Shown: piece by piece, positions 35,026 through 43,515 of the stretch
How positions within the stretch are numbered: position 1 is the first letter of the stretch
How the letters are laid out: every line of letters starts with the position of its first letter
From: Nevskia sp.
GTDB lineage: Bacteria > Pseudomonadota > Gammaproteobacteria > Nevskiales > Nevskiaceae
Length of the DNA: 64,000 nt
Reading direction: 5' to 3'
Assembly (NCBI GenBank): GCA_030694365.1
Contig: JAUXYM010000070.1
Coordinates: 1-64,000, forward strand
Notes under the pieces: model-generated
The model's database searches: none
What the model saw: the letters and a program-made list of their open reading frames with translations, nothing else
Told to the model about the DNA's origin: nothing
Position numbers and translations under genes: made by a program

Positions 35026-35934
35026 ATGAACATGAAAAAGAAAGCTTTCGTAATCGCGTTGCTGGTGGCCTCGGGCTCGGTGATCGCAGCGCCAGGCGCC
35101 GGGATCACCGGTGTCGGGCGTACGGCAGCCTTGAACGTGTTTCCGAACCTCGGCAGCTTTGCCCTGCTGCCTCCGGCGCGTTCAGCCCGGCTTGCCCGAG
35201 CAGCGGCAGTTACGCGTGAAACCCGCTTCGCCGACGGCAATGCCTCGAACAACCGGGCAACGGCCCTGGCCAATCTCGATGCCCGTAATTTGCCGGGGCT
35301 GGAAACGCTCGGCGAGCGGGTCAACAACCGGGCCGATCGTCGCGCCGACCGTCGCGCGCTGATCAGCCAGGACGGCATTGCCATTGGCGATGCCACCCTC
35401 AAGTTCGATTCCTCCACCACCACCAACAGCGATGGCAGCACCTCGCGCACCTTCACCAGCAACTTCGACCGCGAGACCGACGGCAGCCGGACCAGCAAGC
35501 CGCTGTTCACCGACAGCGACGCGTCCAGAACCGTCGACGCCTCGGGCAAGACCATGCTCGACAACAGCGTCACGGTGACTCGCGGTGGTGATGCGGGCGT
35601 CGGCAAGATCGCGTCGACGGTCGACTTCAACCGTGATCTCAGCCGCAGCACCAAGGTCGAAGGCACGGCTTCGTCGGACAGGGAAAGCAGCTCGTCGAGA
35701 AGCACCGATTACTCGGGCAAGTTCGACAGCAGCCGACCGTTCAACGGCAAGCCGTTCGAGATCAGCTACCGCGTCGAAACCACGCCGGCCAATGGCGAAA
35801 CGGTGGTCCGTTCGGGCGATACCCGCGATGCTGAACAGGCCACTCGCCCGCTGCTGCGCGCCAACGCCATCGACAACGCCGCCCAGCGTCAGGACAATCG
35901 TCAGGACCGCCGTGAAGCGCGCCGTGACAATTGA
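35026..35934 (+). CDS. Hypothetical secreted protein, Ser/Thr/Asp/Arg-rich
   Basis: Signal peptide 'MNMKKKAFVIALLVASGSVIAAPG'; repetitive Ser/Thr-rich middle; Arg/Gln-rich tail 'QRQDNRQDRREARRDN'. Followed by a strong terminator. Confidence 0.7.
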   Translation: MNMKKKAFVIALLVASGSVIAAPGAGITGVGRTAALNVFPNLGSFALLPPARSARLARAAAVTRETRFADGNASNNRATALANLDARNLPGLETLGERVNNRADRRADRRALISQDGIAIGDATLKFDSSTTTNSDGSTSRTFTSNFDRETDGSRTSKPLFTDSDASRTVDASGKTMLDNSVTVTRGGDAGVGKIASTVDFNRDLSRSTKVEGTASSDRESSSSRSTDYSGKFDSSRPFNGKPFEISYRVETTPANGETVVRSGDTRDAEQATRPLLRANAIDNAAQRQDNRQDRREARRDN

Positions 35935-35965
35935 ACAACAACTGAGGCTGAGTCGCTGAAAACCA

Positions 35966-35995
35966 GAGAGGCTGCCACGGCAGCCTCTTTTTTTG
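35966..35995 (+). terminator. Rho-independent terminator
   Basis: gaggctgcc-ac-ggcagcctc followed by a T-run. Confidence 0.9.
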
Positions 35996-35996
35996 C

Positions 35997-37064
35997 TCAG
36001 GTGCCGGTGATCACGTCGTGGACGAAGCGCAGCTTCTCGATCGCCGGCGGCGACAGCACGAACGGATAGGCATCGCCGTGGCCAAGGCTGCGGTTGAGGT
36101 TGTTGAGCACATAGGTCAGCGCCATCCAGCGCTCGATCATCAATTCGAAGCCGCCGGCGGCCTGGTCGTTGCCAGCTTCGAGCAAGGCCAGCGCCGGTTC
36201 GTTGACTCGTGACGGCATCAGCGCGAATCCGCTGACGCTGGCGGTCTCCAGAGTGTCGACGATGTGCAGGTAGTGGGCCCAGGTTTCCGCCCAGTCTTCC
36301 CAGGGGTGCATGGTCGCGTAGGCACTGACGAAATGCTCCGGCCAGTTCGCCGGCGCGCCACGCTTGTAGTGATGCTTGAGAGCGTCTTCGTAGTCCTCGC
36401 TTTCGTCGCCGAACAGGGCGCGGCAGCCGTCGAGCCAGGCCGAATCCAGGATCAGCAGATCCCAGTAGTAATGGCCGACTTCATGGCGGAAATGGCCGAG
36501 CAGGGTTCGGTAGGGTTCATCGAGCTTCTGCCGGCGGCGCTCGCGTTCGGCATCGTCGGCCTCGGCGAGATTCATGGTGATCAGGCCTTCATCGTGGCCG
36601 GTGAGCACCGGCTCGCCGCCCTCGGCGCTGAGATCGGCCTTGAATTCGTAGGCCAGCCCGCGCACCGGATCGACCTCCTTGCTGGCAACCGGCAGCTTCA
36701 GGCTAAGCAAGGTGAACAGCAGCCGGCGCTTGGCGGTTTCCATCTTCTGCAGCAACTGCAGGTTGCCGGGCACGCTCAAGTCCGGAATGGTCCGGGTCAG
36801 GCGGCAGGACAGGCAATATTCCTCCGGATCGTCAGCGGCGACCACCCAGTTGCAGATCTGGTGATCGGTCGCGTTCTTGCACAGCCGGAACTGCTGGCCG
36901 CTGAGCTGCGGATCGGCGCTGGTCCATAGCCCTGGATCGGCCGGCCGCAGGGTGGAGATATCGAGCACGGCGGGCACGAAGGCCAGCACCTCGCTGCAGT
37001 TCAGGCAGCGCACGTTCTCGAAAAACGCCAGCGCATCGCAGGCGTCGCAGTGAAAGGTTTTCAT
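35997..37064 (-). CDS. Zinc-binding putative metallopeptidase with N-terminal Zn-ribbon
   Basis: 'MKTFHCDACDALAFFENVRCLNCSEVLAFVP', HExxH-like 'FRHEVGHYYWD', 'DYEDALKHHYKRGAPANWPEHFVSAYATMHPWEDWAETWAHYLHI'. Start taken at MKTF; the longer ORF reads through the SSR. Confidence 0.85.
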   Translation of the reverse strand: MKTFHCDACDALAFFENVRCLNCSEVLAFVPAVLDISTLRPADPGLWTSADPQLSGQQFRLCKNATDHQICNWVVAADDPEEYCLSCRLTRTIPDLSVPGNLQLLQKMETAKRRLLFTLLSLKLPVASKEVDPVRGLAYEFKADLSAEGGEPVLTGHDEGLITMNLAEADDAERERRRQKLDEPYRTLLGHFRHEVGHYYWDLLILDSAWLDGCRALFGDESEDYEDALKHHYKRGAPANWPEHFVSAYATMHPWEDWAETWAHYLHIVDTLETASVSGFALMPSRVNEPALALLEAGNDQAAGGFELMIERWMALTYVLNNLNRSLGHGDAYPFVLSPPAIEKLRFVHDVITGT

Positions 37065-38328
37065 CCAAAAATTCCTGGTGTTGGTGTTGGTGTTGGTGTT
37101 GGTGTTGGTGTTTTTTCTGCTTGAGGCGGTCAAACGAGAACAGCGCCGCCAGCGGATGCTGGTCGCGGCGGATCAGTCTGGCGATCAGCCCGGCACCGGC
37201 GGCGCTGAAGGTGATGCCATTGCCGCCATAGGCCATCGCGAACTGCACGCGCGGGCCGTGCTGCGGATGCGGGCCGAAGAACGGCAGGCCGTCGTCGGTC
37301 TCGGCAAAAGTGCCGGCCCAGGCGAACGCCGGTTGCAGGGGCAGATGGGGAAACAGCCTGGCCACCCGCTTGCGCAGGATGCCGGCCTTGCGGTCGACGC
37401 TGGCATCGCGGCGCAAGGCGATATCGATATCGTTGTCCTCACCGCCGATCAGCAGGCGGCCGTCGCCGGTCGAGCGCATGTACAGATACGGCCGCGCCGA
37501 TTCCCAGACCATGGTGTTGGCCAGCGGGCCCAGTGCTGCTGCGTCGATGGGATCGGTGATGAAGGCATAGCTGCTGCGATTTCTGGCGACACGAGTGTCG
37601 AGGTATTGCTGCGCGGCATAACCGGCCGCCAGCACCAGATGCCCGGCCTTGATGGTCATGCCGTCGGCGGTGCGCGCGACGACCCCGCGACTGCTGCTTG
37701 CAAACGATGCCAGCCGGGTGCGATCGAAGATCGAAACGCCGCGCTTCTGCAACTGCATCAGCAGGCGATAGGTGAACCGGTAGGGATCGATGCGGCCGGC
37801 CAGGTCGCTGAAGATCGCCATCGCCGACGAAAAGCCGTACTGCTCGCGTATCTCGCCGCGCGCAAGCCTGCGCACCGCGAAACCGTGGCACAGGCGCAGC
37901 TCGTATTCGGCCTTCAGGCGGCCGGCGTGAAACAGGCTGCTGGCGAAGTAGAGGCTGTGCATCGCCGCGAAATCGACATCGCGGACCATCGTCGCCAGCT
38001 CCTGCAGCCTCGGGATGGCGTCGGCACAGGCGCGATAGGCGAGCACCGCGTTGTCCTCGCCGTAGCGTGCTGCCAGTTCGGTCATATGGGTGTCGATCTC
38101 GTACTGCAGCAGCGCGGTACTGGCGGCACTGCTGCCCCAGCCGATATCGCGCTGCTCGATAACCACCACGGCCTGACCATCGTCGGCCAGTTCCTGGGCG
38201 ATCAGCGCTGCGGTGATGCCGCCGCCGACGATCAGCACGTCGCAGCGGATATCGCTGGTCAACGGCGGAAACGCCTTCATCAAGCCGTTCTTGACCGCCC
38301 AGAACGGGTAACCGCTTTTCAGATCCAT
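36832..38328 (-). CDS. FAD-dependent oxidoreductase (DadA-like) with aberrant C-terminal readthrough
   Basis: 'DVLIVGGGITAALIAQELADDGQAVVVIEQRDIGWGSS'. Normal domain ends near 'DRLKQKK', then (HQ)n and a tail encoded out of frame over the peptidase gene. Confidence 0.85.
   Translation of the reverse strand: MDLKSGYPFWAVKNGLMKAFPPLTSDIRCDVLIVGGGITAALIAQELADDGQAVVVIEQRDIGWGSSAASTALLQYEIDTHMTELAARYGEDNAVLAYRACADAIPRLQELATMVRDVDFAAMHSLYFASSLFHAGRLKAEYELRLCHGFAVRRLARGEIREQYGFSSAMAIFSDLAGRIDPYRFTYRLLMQLQKRGVSIFDRTRLASFASSSRGVVARTADGMTIKAGHLVLAAGYAAQQYLDTRVARNRSSYAFITDPIDAAALGPLANTMVWESARPYLYMRSTGDGRLLIGGEDNDIDIALRRDASVDRKAGILRKRVARLFPHLPLQPAFAWAGTFAETDDGLPFFGPHPQHGPRVQFAMAYGGNGITFSAAGAGLIARLIRRDQHPLAALFSFDRLKQKKHQHQHQHQHQHQEFLDENLSLRRLRCAGVFRERALPELQRGAGLRARRARYLHPAAGRSRAMDQRRSAAQRPAVPAVQERDRSPDLQLGGRR
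37076..37116. repeat. Hexanucleotide SSR (TTGGTG)n plus T6 homopolymer
   Basis: tggtg followed by 5 perfect ttggtg units (37081-37110), then tttttt (37111-37116). Confidence 0.95.
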
Positions 38329-38375
38329 GGCTAATCGAAGTCTCTATCTCATTGAATGACGATCCCTGAAAATCT

Positions 38376-38466
38376 CGTCATGCCCGCGCAGGCGGGCATC
38401 CAGTTCCGATGCGTTGCGCTGCGGCCAAAACTGGATTCCCGCCTGCGCGGGGAATGACGAGTGTTT
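38376..38466. repeat. REP double-hairpin copy
   Basis: cgtcatgcccgcgcaggcgggcatccag...ctggattcccgcctgcgcggggaatgacgag. Confidence 0.85.
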
Positions 38467-38503
38467 GTGAGGATTGAATCGAAGAAGAGCGCTTACTGCG
38501 GAT

Positions 38504-38706
38504 TTATTGAGTCGGCATTAAGACATTGAACCGGGATGCGCTCCTGCAACGTCCCACTCCCTTACCAACGAACTGCATGATGCCGACTCAATAATCAAAA
38601 CATATTGATTTTGTTATTGATTCGGCTGCTGCCGCACTCGTCTGAGCAGACTGCCCTCGACTCGATCGTCGCGCCAGCGTTCAATATCAAGCAGCCGGAT
38701 CAATAT
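38504..38706. repeat. Twin-hairpin element, copy A (two ~15-17 bp stems, ~60-nt loops)
   Basis: Stem 1 TTATTGAGTCGGCAT/ATGCCGACTCAATAA (38504-38518/38580-38594); stem 2 TTATTGATTCGGCTGCT/AGCAGCCGGATCAATAT (38614-38630/38690-38706). Confidence 0.85.
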
Positions 38707-38907
38707 CAAACTGCCCAGGCCGCGCAAGGCAGCTTCGCCTTCCGCCGTCAGCACGTGCATGCCATCCCAGCCACGCATGACCAGACCTTTCTTCTCCAGC
38801 TCTGCAGCCATGACCACCGACAGCGGCGCGCGCTGATTGCCGGCCAGCTCTTGCAGCGCTGCGAGTTCCGGTGCCGAGACTGAAATGGCCACCCCGCGCG
38901 TCGACAT
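38614..38907 (-). CDS. Small hypothetical protein
   Basis: 97-aa ORF MSTRGVAISVSAPELAALQEL...; C-terminus and stop lie inside twin-hairpin copy A. Confidence 0.45.
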   Translation of the reverse strand: MSTRGVAISVSAPELAALQELAGNQRAPLSVVMAAELEKKGLVMRGWDGMHVLTAEGEAALRGLGSLILIRLLDIERWRDDRVEGSLLRRVRQQPNQ

Positions 38908-38910
38908 CGC

Positions 38911-39447
38911 TCAGGCCGGCAGGTCGACGAGGAAATCGGCCAGCTCGTCGGCGTGCTGCTCTTCGACGGCGAGGATGTCCTTGATCAGCTTGCCGGTCGT
39001 TGGATCGGCCTTGTCGAGGTAGGCGATCAGCTCGCGGTAGCTGTCGATGGCGATGCGTTCGGCGACCAGGTTTTCCTTGATCATGTCGACCAGCGAAGAA
39101 CCCGCCACGTACTCCGCATGGCTGCGGCCGCTCAAGCTGTCGGGCGAGAAATCCGGCTCGCCGCCGAGCTGCACGATGCGCTCGGCGAGCTGATCGGCAT
39201 GGCCCTGTTCTTCATTCGAATGGACCAGAAACTCGTCGGCGATGCTCTTCGAATTGATGCCACGCGCCATGAAGTGATGGCGGCGATAGCGGAGCACGCA
39301 GACCAGTTCGGTGGCCAGCGCTTCATTGAGCAGTTTGAGGACCATTTCCCGGTCCGCTGCGTAGCCGGCAGTTACGGCACCATCCTCGACATGCTTGCGG
39401 GCTAGTGCGCGCAGGATCGCGGTGTCAGTCAGCGTTGTCTGAGTCAT
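38911..39447 (-). CDS. Bacterioferritin/ferritin-like protein
   Basis: 'LLNEALATELVCVLRYRRHHFMARG', 'EFLVHSNEEQGHADQLAERIVQLGGEPDFSP', 'AVEEQHADELADFL'. Confidence 0.9.
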   Translation of the reverse strand: MTQTTLTDTAILRALARKHVEDGAVTAGYAADREMVLKLLNEALATELVCVLRYRRHHFMARGINSKSIADEFLVHSNEEQGHADQLAERIVQLGGEPDFSPDSLSGRSHAEYVAGSSLVDMIKENLVAERIAIDSYRELIAYLDKADPTTGKLIKDILAVEEQHADELADFLVDLPA

Positions 39448-39782
39448 CGGTAATTCCTTGGAGTCGAAGGGTCAAAAATATGGAGAGCTGAAGCAGTACA
39501 GCGGAAGGTAGTGACGCCATCGCGTCAGCAATCCGGCTCACGGCAACATCGTTGGCAAGCGACGTGCCCGGCGCGGGTGCCATGGAGGTCATCGAGTGGT
39601 CATCGAACCACCGTCAAACCGCCTTGGAAGGGCCGTAGAAATTGCACGGGCAGCGGCCATTTTTTCAAGGCGCGGCGGCGGGAACACCGCTTGCAGACTC
39701 AGGCAAACGCCTCAGCCGATGACGCCAAAACGTCACCGGCTTGAGCCATCGGGATTCGCCATCACCGAAGCCGGAGATCGCC

Positions 39783-40106
39783 ATGTACGCACCCGTTTCC
39801 AGACAAATCGACGCGTCCGTTCATCCAGCCTGCACCGGCAACGGTTTCAGCAGCGGCGATCCCGCCGGTGCTTGCCTGAGCCCTGCGCAAGCCGGCCTGG
39901 TCAAAGCCAGCCTGGTGCAGACCCAAGTGCAGACGGGAAGCAGCCATCCCGCCGAACCCGGCGCGCCACTGGAGCTGGCAGAAGGGGCGGGATCAATGCC
40001 GCTGCTGCTGATCGCGGCCGTGCTGGTGCTGATCCCGGCGCTGGTGATGACTTTCATCGGCAACGCCCGGCACCCGGGCCTGCGTGCTCAGGCGCGCGCC
40101 CGGTAA
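39783..40106 (+). CDS. Small hypothetical protein with C-terminal TM segment
   Basis: 'MPLLLIAAVLVLIPALVMTFIGNARHPGL'; length and codon pattern plausible. Confidence 0.4.
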   Translation: MYAPVSRQIDASVHPACTGNGFSSGDPAGACLSPAQAGLVKASLVQTQVQTGSSHPAEPGAPLELAEGAGSMPLLLIAAVLVLIPALVMTFIGNARHPGLRAQARAR

Positions 40107-40342
40107 CGTTCAGCGGCGCTCAGCACTTCGCTGACCCTGCCGTAGAAGGCTTGTTGCTTCTGCGCGTCACGCGCCCGCAGCTCCAGACAGAGCTGCGAGA
40201 TCAGCATCTTCCTGCCGGGGATCGAGCCCGAGTTTCGGTACGCGGCCAGCAGCTCGTGCAGTGCCGGGCGCGGCGTCCGCACCACGTCTTCCGGCCCGGG
40301 CCTGATCGAGGGGTCTGCCTGCTCATCGGTCAAAAGGTTCAT
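40088..40342 (-). CDS. Small hypothetical protein
   Basis: 84-aa ORF 'MNLLTDEQADPSIRPGPEDVVRTPRPALHELLAAYRNSGSIPGRKMLISQLCLELRARDAQK'. Confidence 0.4.
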   Translation of the reverse strand: MNLLTDEQADPSIRPGPEDVVRTPRPALHELLAAYRNSGSIPGRKMLISQLCLELRARDAQKQQAFYGRVSEVLSAAERYRARA

Positions 40343-40383
40343 CTATTTCGCTCCTCCGGGTCCGCCAGCGCCGGGCTTGCTGA

Positions 40384-41205
40384 TCAGTTGCGGAGGAAGG
40401 CGATCAGGTCGGCACTGAGCCGATCCTTGTCGGTCGCGAACAAGCCGTGCGGCGAGCCTTGGTATTCGATCAAGGTCGATTGCGCGACGGCCTGCGCAGC
40501 GGCGCGGCCGGACGCATCGATCGGCACGGTCTTGTCGTCGGTACCGTGAATGATCAGGGTCGGAACCTTGAAGGCCGGCAGGTCCGGGCGGAAATCGGTG
40601 CTGGCGAACGCCTGGGCGCATTCCAGCGTCGCCCGGAGGCTGGCCTGCATCGCCATGCCACGCGTCCACTCGAGCACCTCGTCGCTGACCGGATGGATGA
40701 GCATGCCGTCGCCATAGAAATCCCTGGCGAAGTTGGCGAAGAAGTTGGCGCGATCCTTCTTGATGCCCTGGGCCATTTCCTCGAACACCACCTGGTCGGT
40801 GCCGTCCGGGTTGTCGTCGGTCCTCAGCATGTACGGCACTACCGAGGCGATCAGCGCCGCCTGCACCACCGAAGCACCGCTGTGTCGGGACATATAGCGC
40901 GCCACTTCGCCGCCGCCCATCGAGAAGCCGACGAGGGTCGCGTCACGGGCCTCGGTGTGTTCGATCACGGCGGCGAGATCGTCGGCCAGGCTGTCGTAGT
41001 CGTAGCCGCTCCACGGCTGGGACGAGCGGCCGAAACCGCGCCGGTCATACGAGATGACCCGAAAGCCGGCAGCAGCAATGGCCAGCGCCTGATCGTCCCA
41101 GCTATCGGACGACAGCGGCCAGCCGGACATCAGGATCACCGGGCGACCCGTGCCCCAGTCCTTGTAGAAAAGTCGGGTGTTGTCAGCGGTGGTCACAAAT
41201 TGCAT
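40384..41205 (-). CDS. Alpha/beta hydrolase (chloroperoxidase/esterase-like)
   Basis: 'MQFVTTADNTRLFYKDWGTGRPVILMSGWPLSSDSWDDQ', nucleophile elbow 'LVGFSMGGGEVARYM', 'PTLIIHGTDDKTVPIDASGR'. Confidence 0.93.
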   Translation of the reverse strand: MQFVTTADNTRLFYKDWGTGRPVILMSGWPLSSDSWDDQALAIAAAGFRVISYDRRGFGRSSQPWSGYDYDSLADDLAAVIEHTEARDATLVGFSMGGGEVARYMSRHSGASVVQAALIASVVPYMLRTDDNPDGTDQVVFEEMAQGIKKDRANFFANFARDFYGDGMLIHPVSDEVLEWTRGMAMQASLRATLECAQAFASTDFRPDLPAFKVPTLIIHGTDDKTVPIDASGRAAAQAVAQSTLIEYQGSPHGLFATDKDRLSADLIAFLRN

Positions 41206-41335
41206 GTCGGAAGTGCTCCAGAAGGTAAAAGCGCTCGGGGCCGGAATCGGCCAGCGCCGGCCAGACCGGGCCAAGCCAGGCCGCTGGCGGGGTTTCAGCC
41301 CAAGTAGCAGTCGGCGTGCCCGCTGCCCCGGAGCC

Positions 41336-42562
41336 TCAGGCCTGATGAGCCGAGACGATGACCGGCCTGCTGGCTCTTGCCGGCATGCTGTTGAGCAGGG
41401 CCGGCAGCCAGCGCAGCAGATGGTAGGCGAGCACGCCGAGCAAGCGACGCAGCAGCGGCGGCAGCCGCGCCTGATGCAGGCTCAGCTCGTGGCACTGGTG
41501 CTGCATCAGGCCTTCGAGATTGGCTCTCAGCGTGGCCGCGAACGCCGCATCGCGGATCACCAGATTGGCTTCGAGATTGAGGAACAGGCTCAGCGGATCG
41601 AGATTGCTGGAACCGACCGTCGACCAGTCGTCGTCGATCACCGCGACCTTGGCGTGCAGCGGCCGCTCGCGGTATTCGAAGATCCGCGCGCCGGCACGCA
41701 GCAGTTCGTCATGCAGCGCGGTGGTGGCCCAGCGCACGATCGGCATGTCCGGACGGCCCTGCAGCAGCAGCTTGACGGTGACGCCGCGCTCCGCCGCCCG
41801 GCGCAGATCGCGCATCAGCCGGAAGCCGGGCAGGAAGTAGGCGTTGGCGATGATGATGCTCTGCTTCGCATTGCGCAGGCCGAGCCGGTAGACGTGCTCG
41901 ATGTCATCGCGGTGCTGATCGTTGTCGCGCACCACCAGCATCGCCCCGCTCGTACCGCTGTCGGATTCGACGGCGCGACGGTGCCAGGGAAGCTGCCAAG
42001 GACGCCAGCGCCAGCCGTGGCGAGTCGCCGCTTCGTTGTGTTTCAGGAAGTGCGCACGGACGTGCTCGACCACCGGCCCTTCGACCGCCACCGAGTAATC
42101 CTGCTTCGATTCCGGCCCGTATTCGCGGAGGTGCTCGGCGGAGAAATTGATGCCGCCGATCATCGCCTGCCGGCCGTCGATGACCACCGTCTTGCGGTGC
42201 AGACGGCGGAAGATGTTGGTCCGGAAGCCGAGCTTGCGCGGCTGCGGATCGAACCGCTTGAAGCGCACGCCGGCCTCGGTCAGCGCGGCGATGAACGCCG
42301 GGGTCAGCTCCTCCGAACCGTAGCCGTCGACCACCAGCTCGACGTGGACGCCGCGCTGCGCGGCAGCGATCAGCAGGCGCTGCAGTTCGTTGCCGACCTG
42401 ATCCTCGAACAGGATGAACGTCTCGATCAGCACTTCCTGCGTGGCGCCGGCAATGGCCTCGAATACCTGCGGGAAGAACTCTTCGCCGTTTTCGAGCAGG
42501 CGTAGTTGGTTGCCGATGGTCCAGTGTCGGGTGGGGGCTGGCGTGCGGGCGGGATGGCTCAT
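41336..42562 (-). CDS. clsB: Cardiolipin synthase-like phospholipase D family protein (ClsB/YbhO type)
   Basis: Two HKD-type motifs 'LHRKTVVIDGRQAMIGGIN' and 'LHAKVAVIDDDWSTVGSSNLDPLSL'. Confidence 0.9.
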   Translation of the reverse strand: MSHPARTPAPTRHWTIGNQLRLLENGEEFFPQVFEAIAGATQEVLIETFILFEDQVGNELQRLLIAAAQRGVHVELVVDGYGSEELTPAFIAALTEAGVRFKRFDPQPRKLGFRTNIFRRLHRKTVVIDGRQAMIGGINFSAEHLREYGPESKQDYSVAVEGPVVEHVRAHFLKHNEAATRHGWRWRPWQLPWHRRAVESDSGTSGAMLVVRDNDQHRDDIEHVYRLGLRNAKQSIIIANAYFLPGFRLMRDLRRAAERGVTVKLLLQGRPDMPIVRWATTALHDELLRAGARIFEYRERPLHAKVAVIDDDWSTVGSSNLDPLSLFLNLEANLVIRDAAFAATLRANLEGLMQHQCHELSLHQARLPPLLRRLLGVLAYHLLRWLPALLNSMPARASRPVIVSAHQA

Positions 42563-43353
42563 GGCTGCAAGGTCGCGGTCAGGGCGGCGTGGTCGGAAAG
42601 GTGCTTCCACGGTGGCGTCGACAACACTTGCGCCGCGGCCACCGTGACCTGGCGGACATAGATGCGATCCAGGCGCAGCAGCGGCATCCGCGCCGGGTAG
42701 CTGCGCGGGCTGAGCTGGCCTGCCGCGACAAAGGCATCGACCAGCCCTGCGGCCGCCAGCAGCGGGCCGGCACGCTGACGCCAATCGTTGAAATCGCCGG
42801 CGACGATCAGCGGCGCATCCGGCGGCAGTTCGGCAATGAACGCGCACAGGCGTTCGAGCTGCTGCCGGCGGTGCGCTTCGCGCAGGCCCAGATGGGTGCA
42901 GATGGCATGCACTTCCAGCGGCGGCTGGTTGCCGGCTTGCGGCACCGCGAGGACGCAATGCAGGAAGCCGCGCGGCTCGGTGCCGACGATGGAAATATCG
43001 TGGTTGTCCCAGCGCAGGATCGGAAATTTCGACAACACCGCATTGCCGTGATGACCATCGGCATAGACCGCATTGCGGCCGTAGGCGACGTTGCCCCATA
43101 GCGTGTCGGCAATGAACTCGGATTGCGCTTCGGCGGGCCAGCCCGCCTGGCGCAGCGCGTGGCCGGCATGGCTGCCAAGGGTTTCCTGCAGGAACACCAC
43201 ATCCGCATGCACCGCATGCACCGCCGCCTTCAGCTCGGGCAGCATGAAGCGGCGATTGAACGGCGCGAAGCCCATGTGGATGTTCAGGGTCAGCAAGGTC
43301 AACTCAGAGACGGTGGCAGGCATGCGGCGCGGTGGCGTCTGATCGGAATCCAT
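42559..43353 (-). CDS. Endonuclease/exonuclease/phosphatase family protein (YbhP-like)
   Basis: 'LTLLTLNIHMGF', 'ADVVFLQET', 'APLIVAGDFNDWRQRA', 'LRLDRIYV', 'LSDHAALTA'. Overlaps clsB by 4 bp. Confidence 0.88.
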   Translation of the reverse strand: MDSDQTPPRRMPATVSELTLLTLNIHMGFAPFNRRFMLPELKAAVHAVHADVVFLQETLGSHAGHALRQAGWPAEAQSEFIADTLWGNVAYGRNAVYADGHHGNAVLSKFPILRWDNHDISIVGTEPRGFLHCVLAVPQAGNQPPLEVHAICTHLGLREAHRRQQLERLCAFIAELPPDAPLIVAGDFNDWRQRAGPLLAAAGLVDAFVAAGQLSPRSYPARMPLLRLDRIYVRQVTVAAAQVLSTPPWKHLSDHAALTATLQP

Positions 43354-43390
43354 GGCTGGAGGTCGGTTGCACGTGCCGTTCCCGGCCACG

Positions 43391-43491
43391 CTGGAGCGTT
43401 TTCCAAATTTTATGAACACATAAAGTTCCGTCATTCCCGCCTACGCGGGAATGACGAGTGTTTTGTAGAGATTTGAAGGAAAACGCGCCGG
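43391..43491. repeat. Short (single-hairpin) REP/MITE-like copy
   Basis: ctggagcgttttccaaattttatgaacacataaagttccgtcattcccgcctacgcgggaatgacgagtgttttgtagagatttgaaggaaaacgcgcc. Confidence 0.8.
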
Positions 43492-43515
43492 GCACGGCGG
43501 CTGCCGCGCTTCGGC

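Noticed and set aside
37078-37116. Possible CRISPR or tandem-repeat array
   Set aside because: Only a hexanucleotide SSR; no spacers. No CRISPR array was seen anywhere in the window.
37105-37120. Programmed -1 ribosomal frameshift at the A6 run (AAAAAAC) linking oxidoreductase and peptidase
   Set aside because: The zero-frame phase is CAG AAA AAA CAC, which is not a proper X XXY YYZ slip site, and the peptidase is in the +1 frame. A DNA-level indel is the better hypothesis.
38504-38706. Integron attC sites
   Set aside because: Long stems and variable loops are reminiscent, but there are no GTTRRRY/RYYYAAC core sites and no integrase, so not called as such.
43354-43434. N-terminal extension of the EEP-family ORF (MTELYVFIKFGKRSSVAG...)
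   Set aside because: Encoded by the REP/MITE arm; the downstream start MDSDQTPP or MPATVS is preferred.
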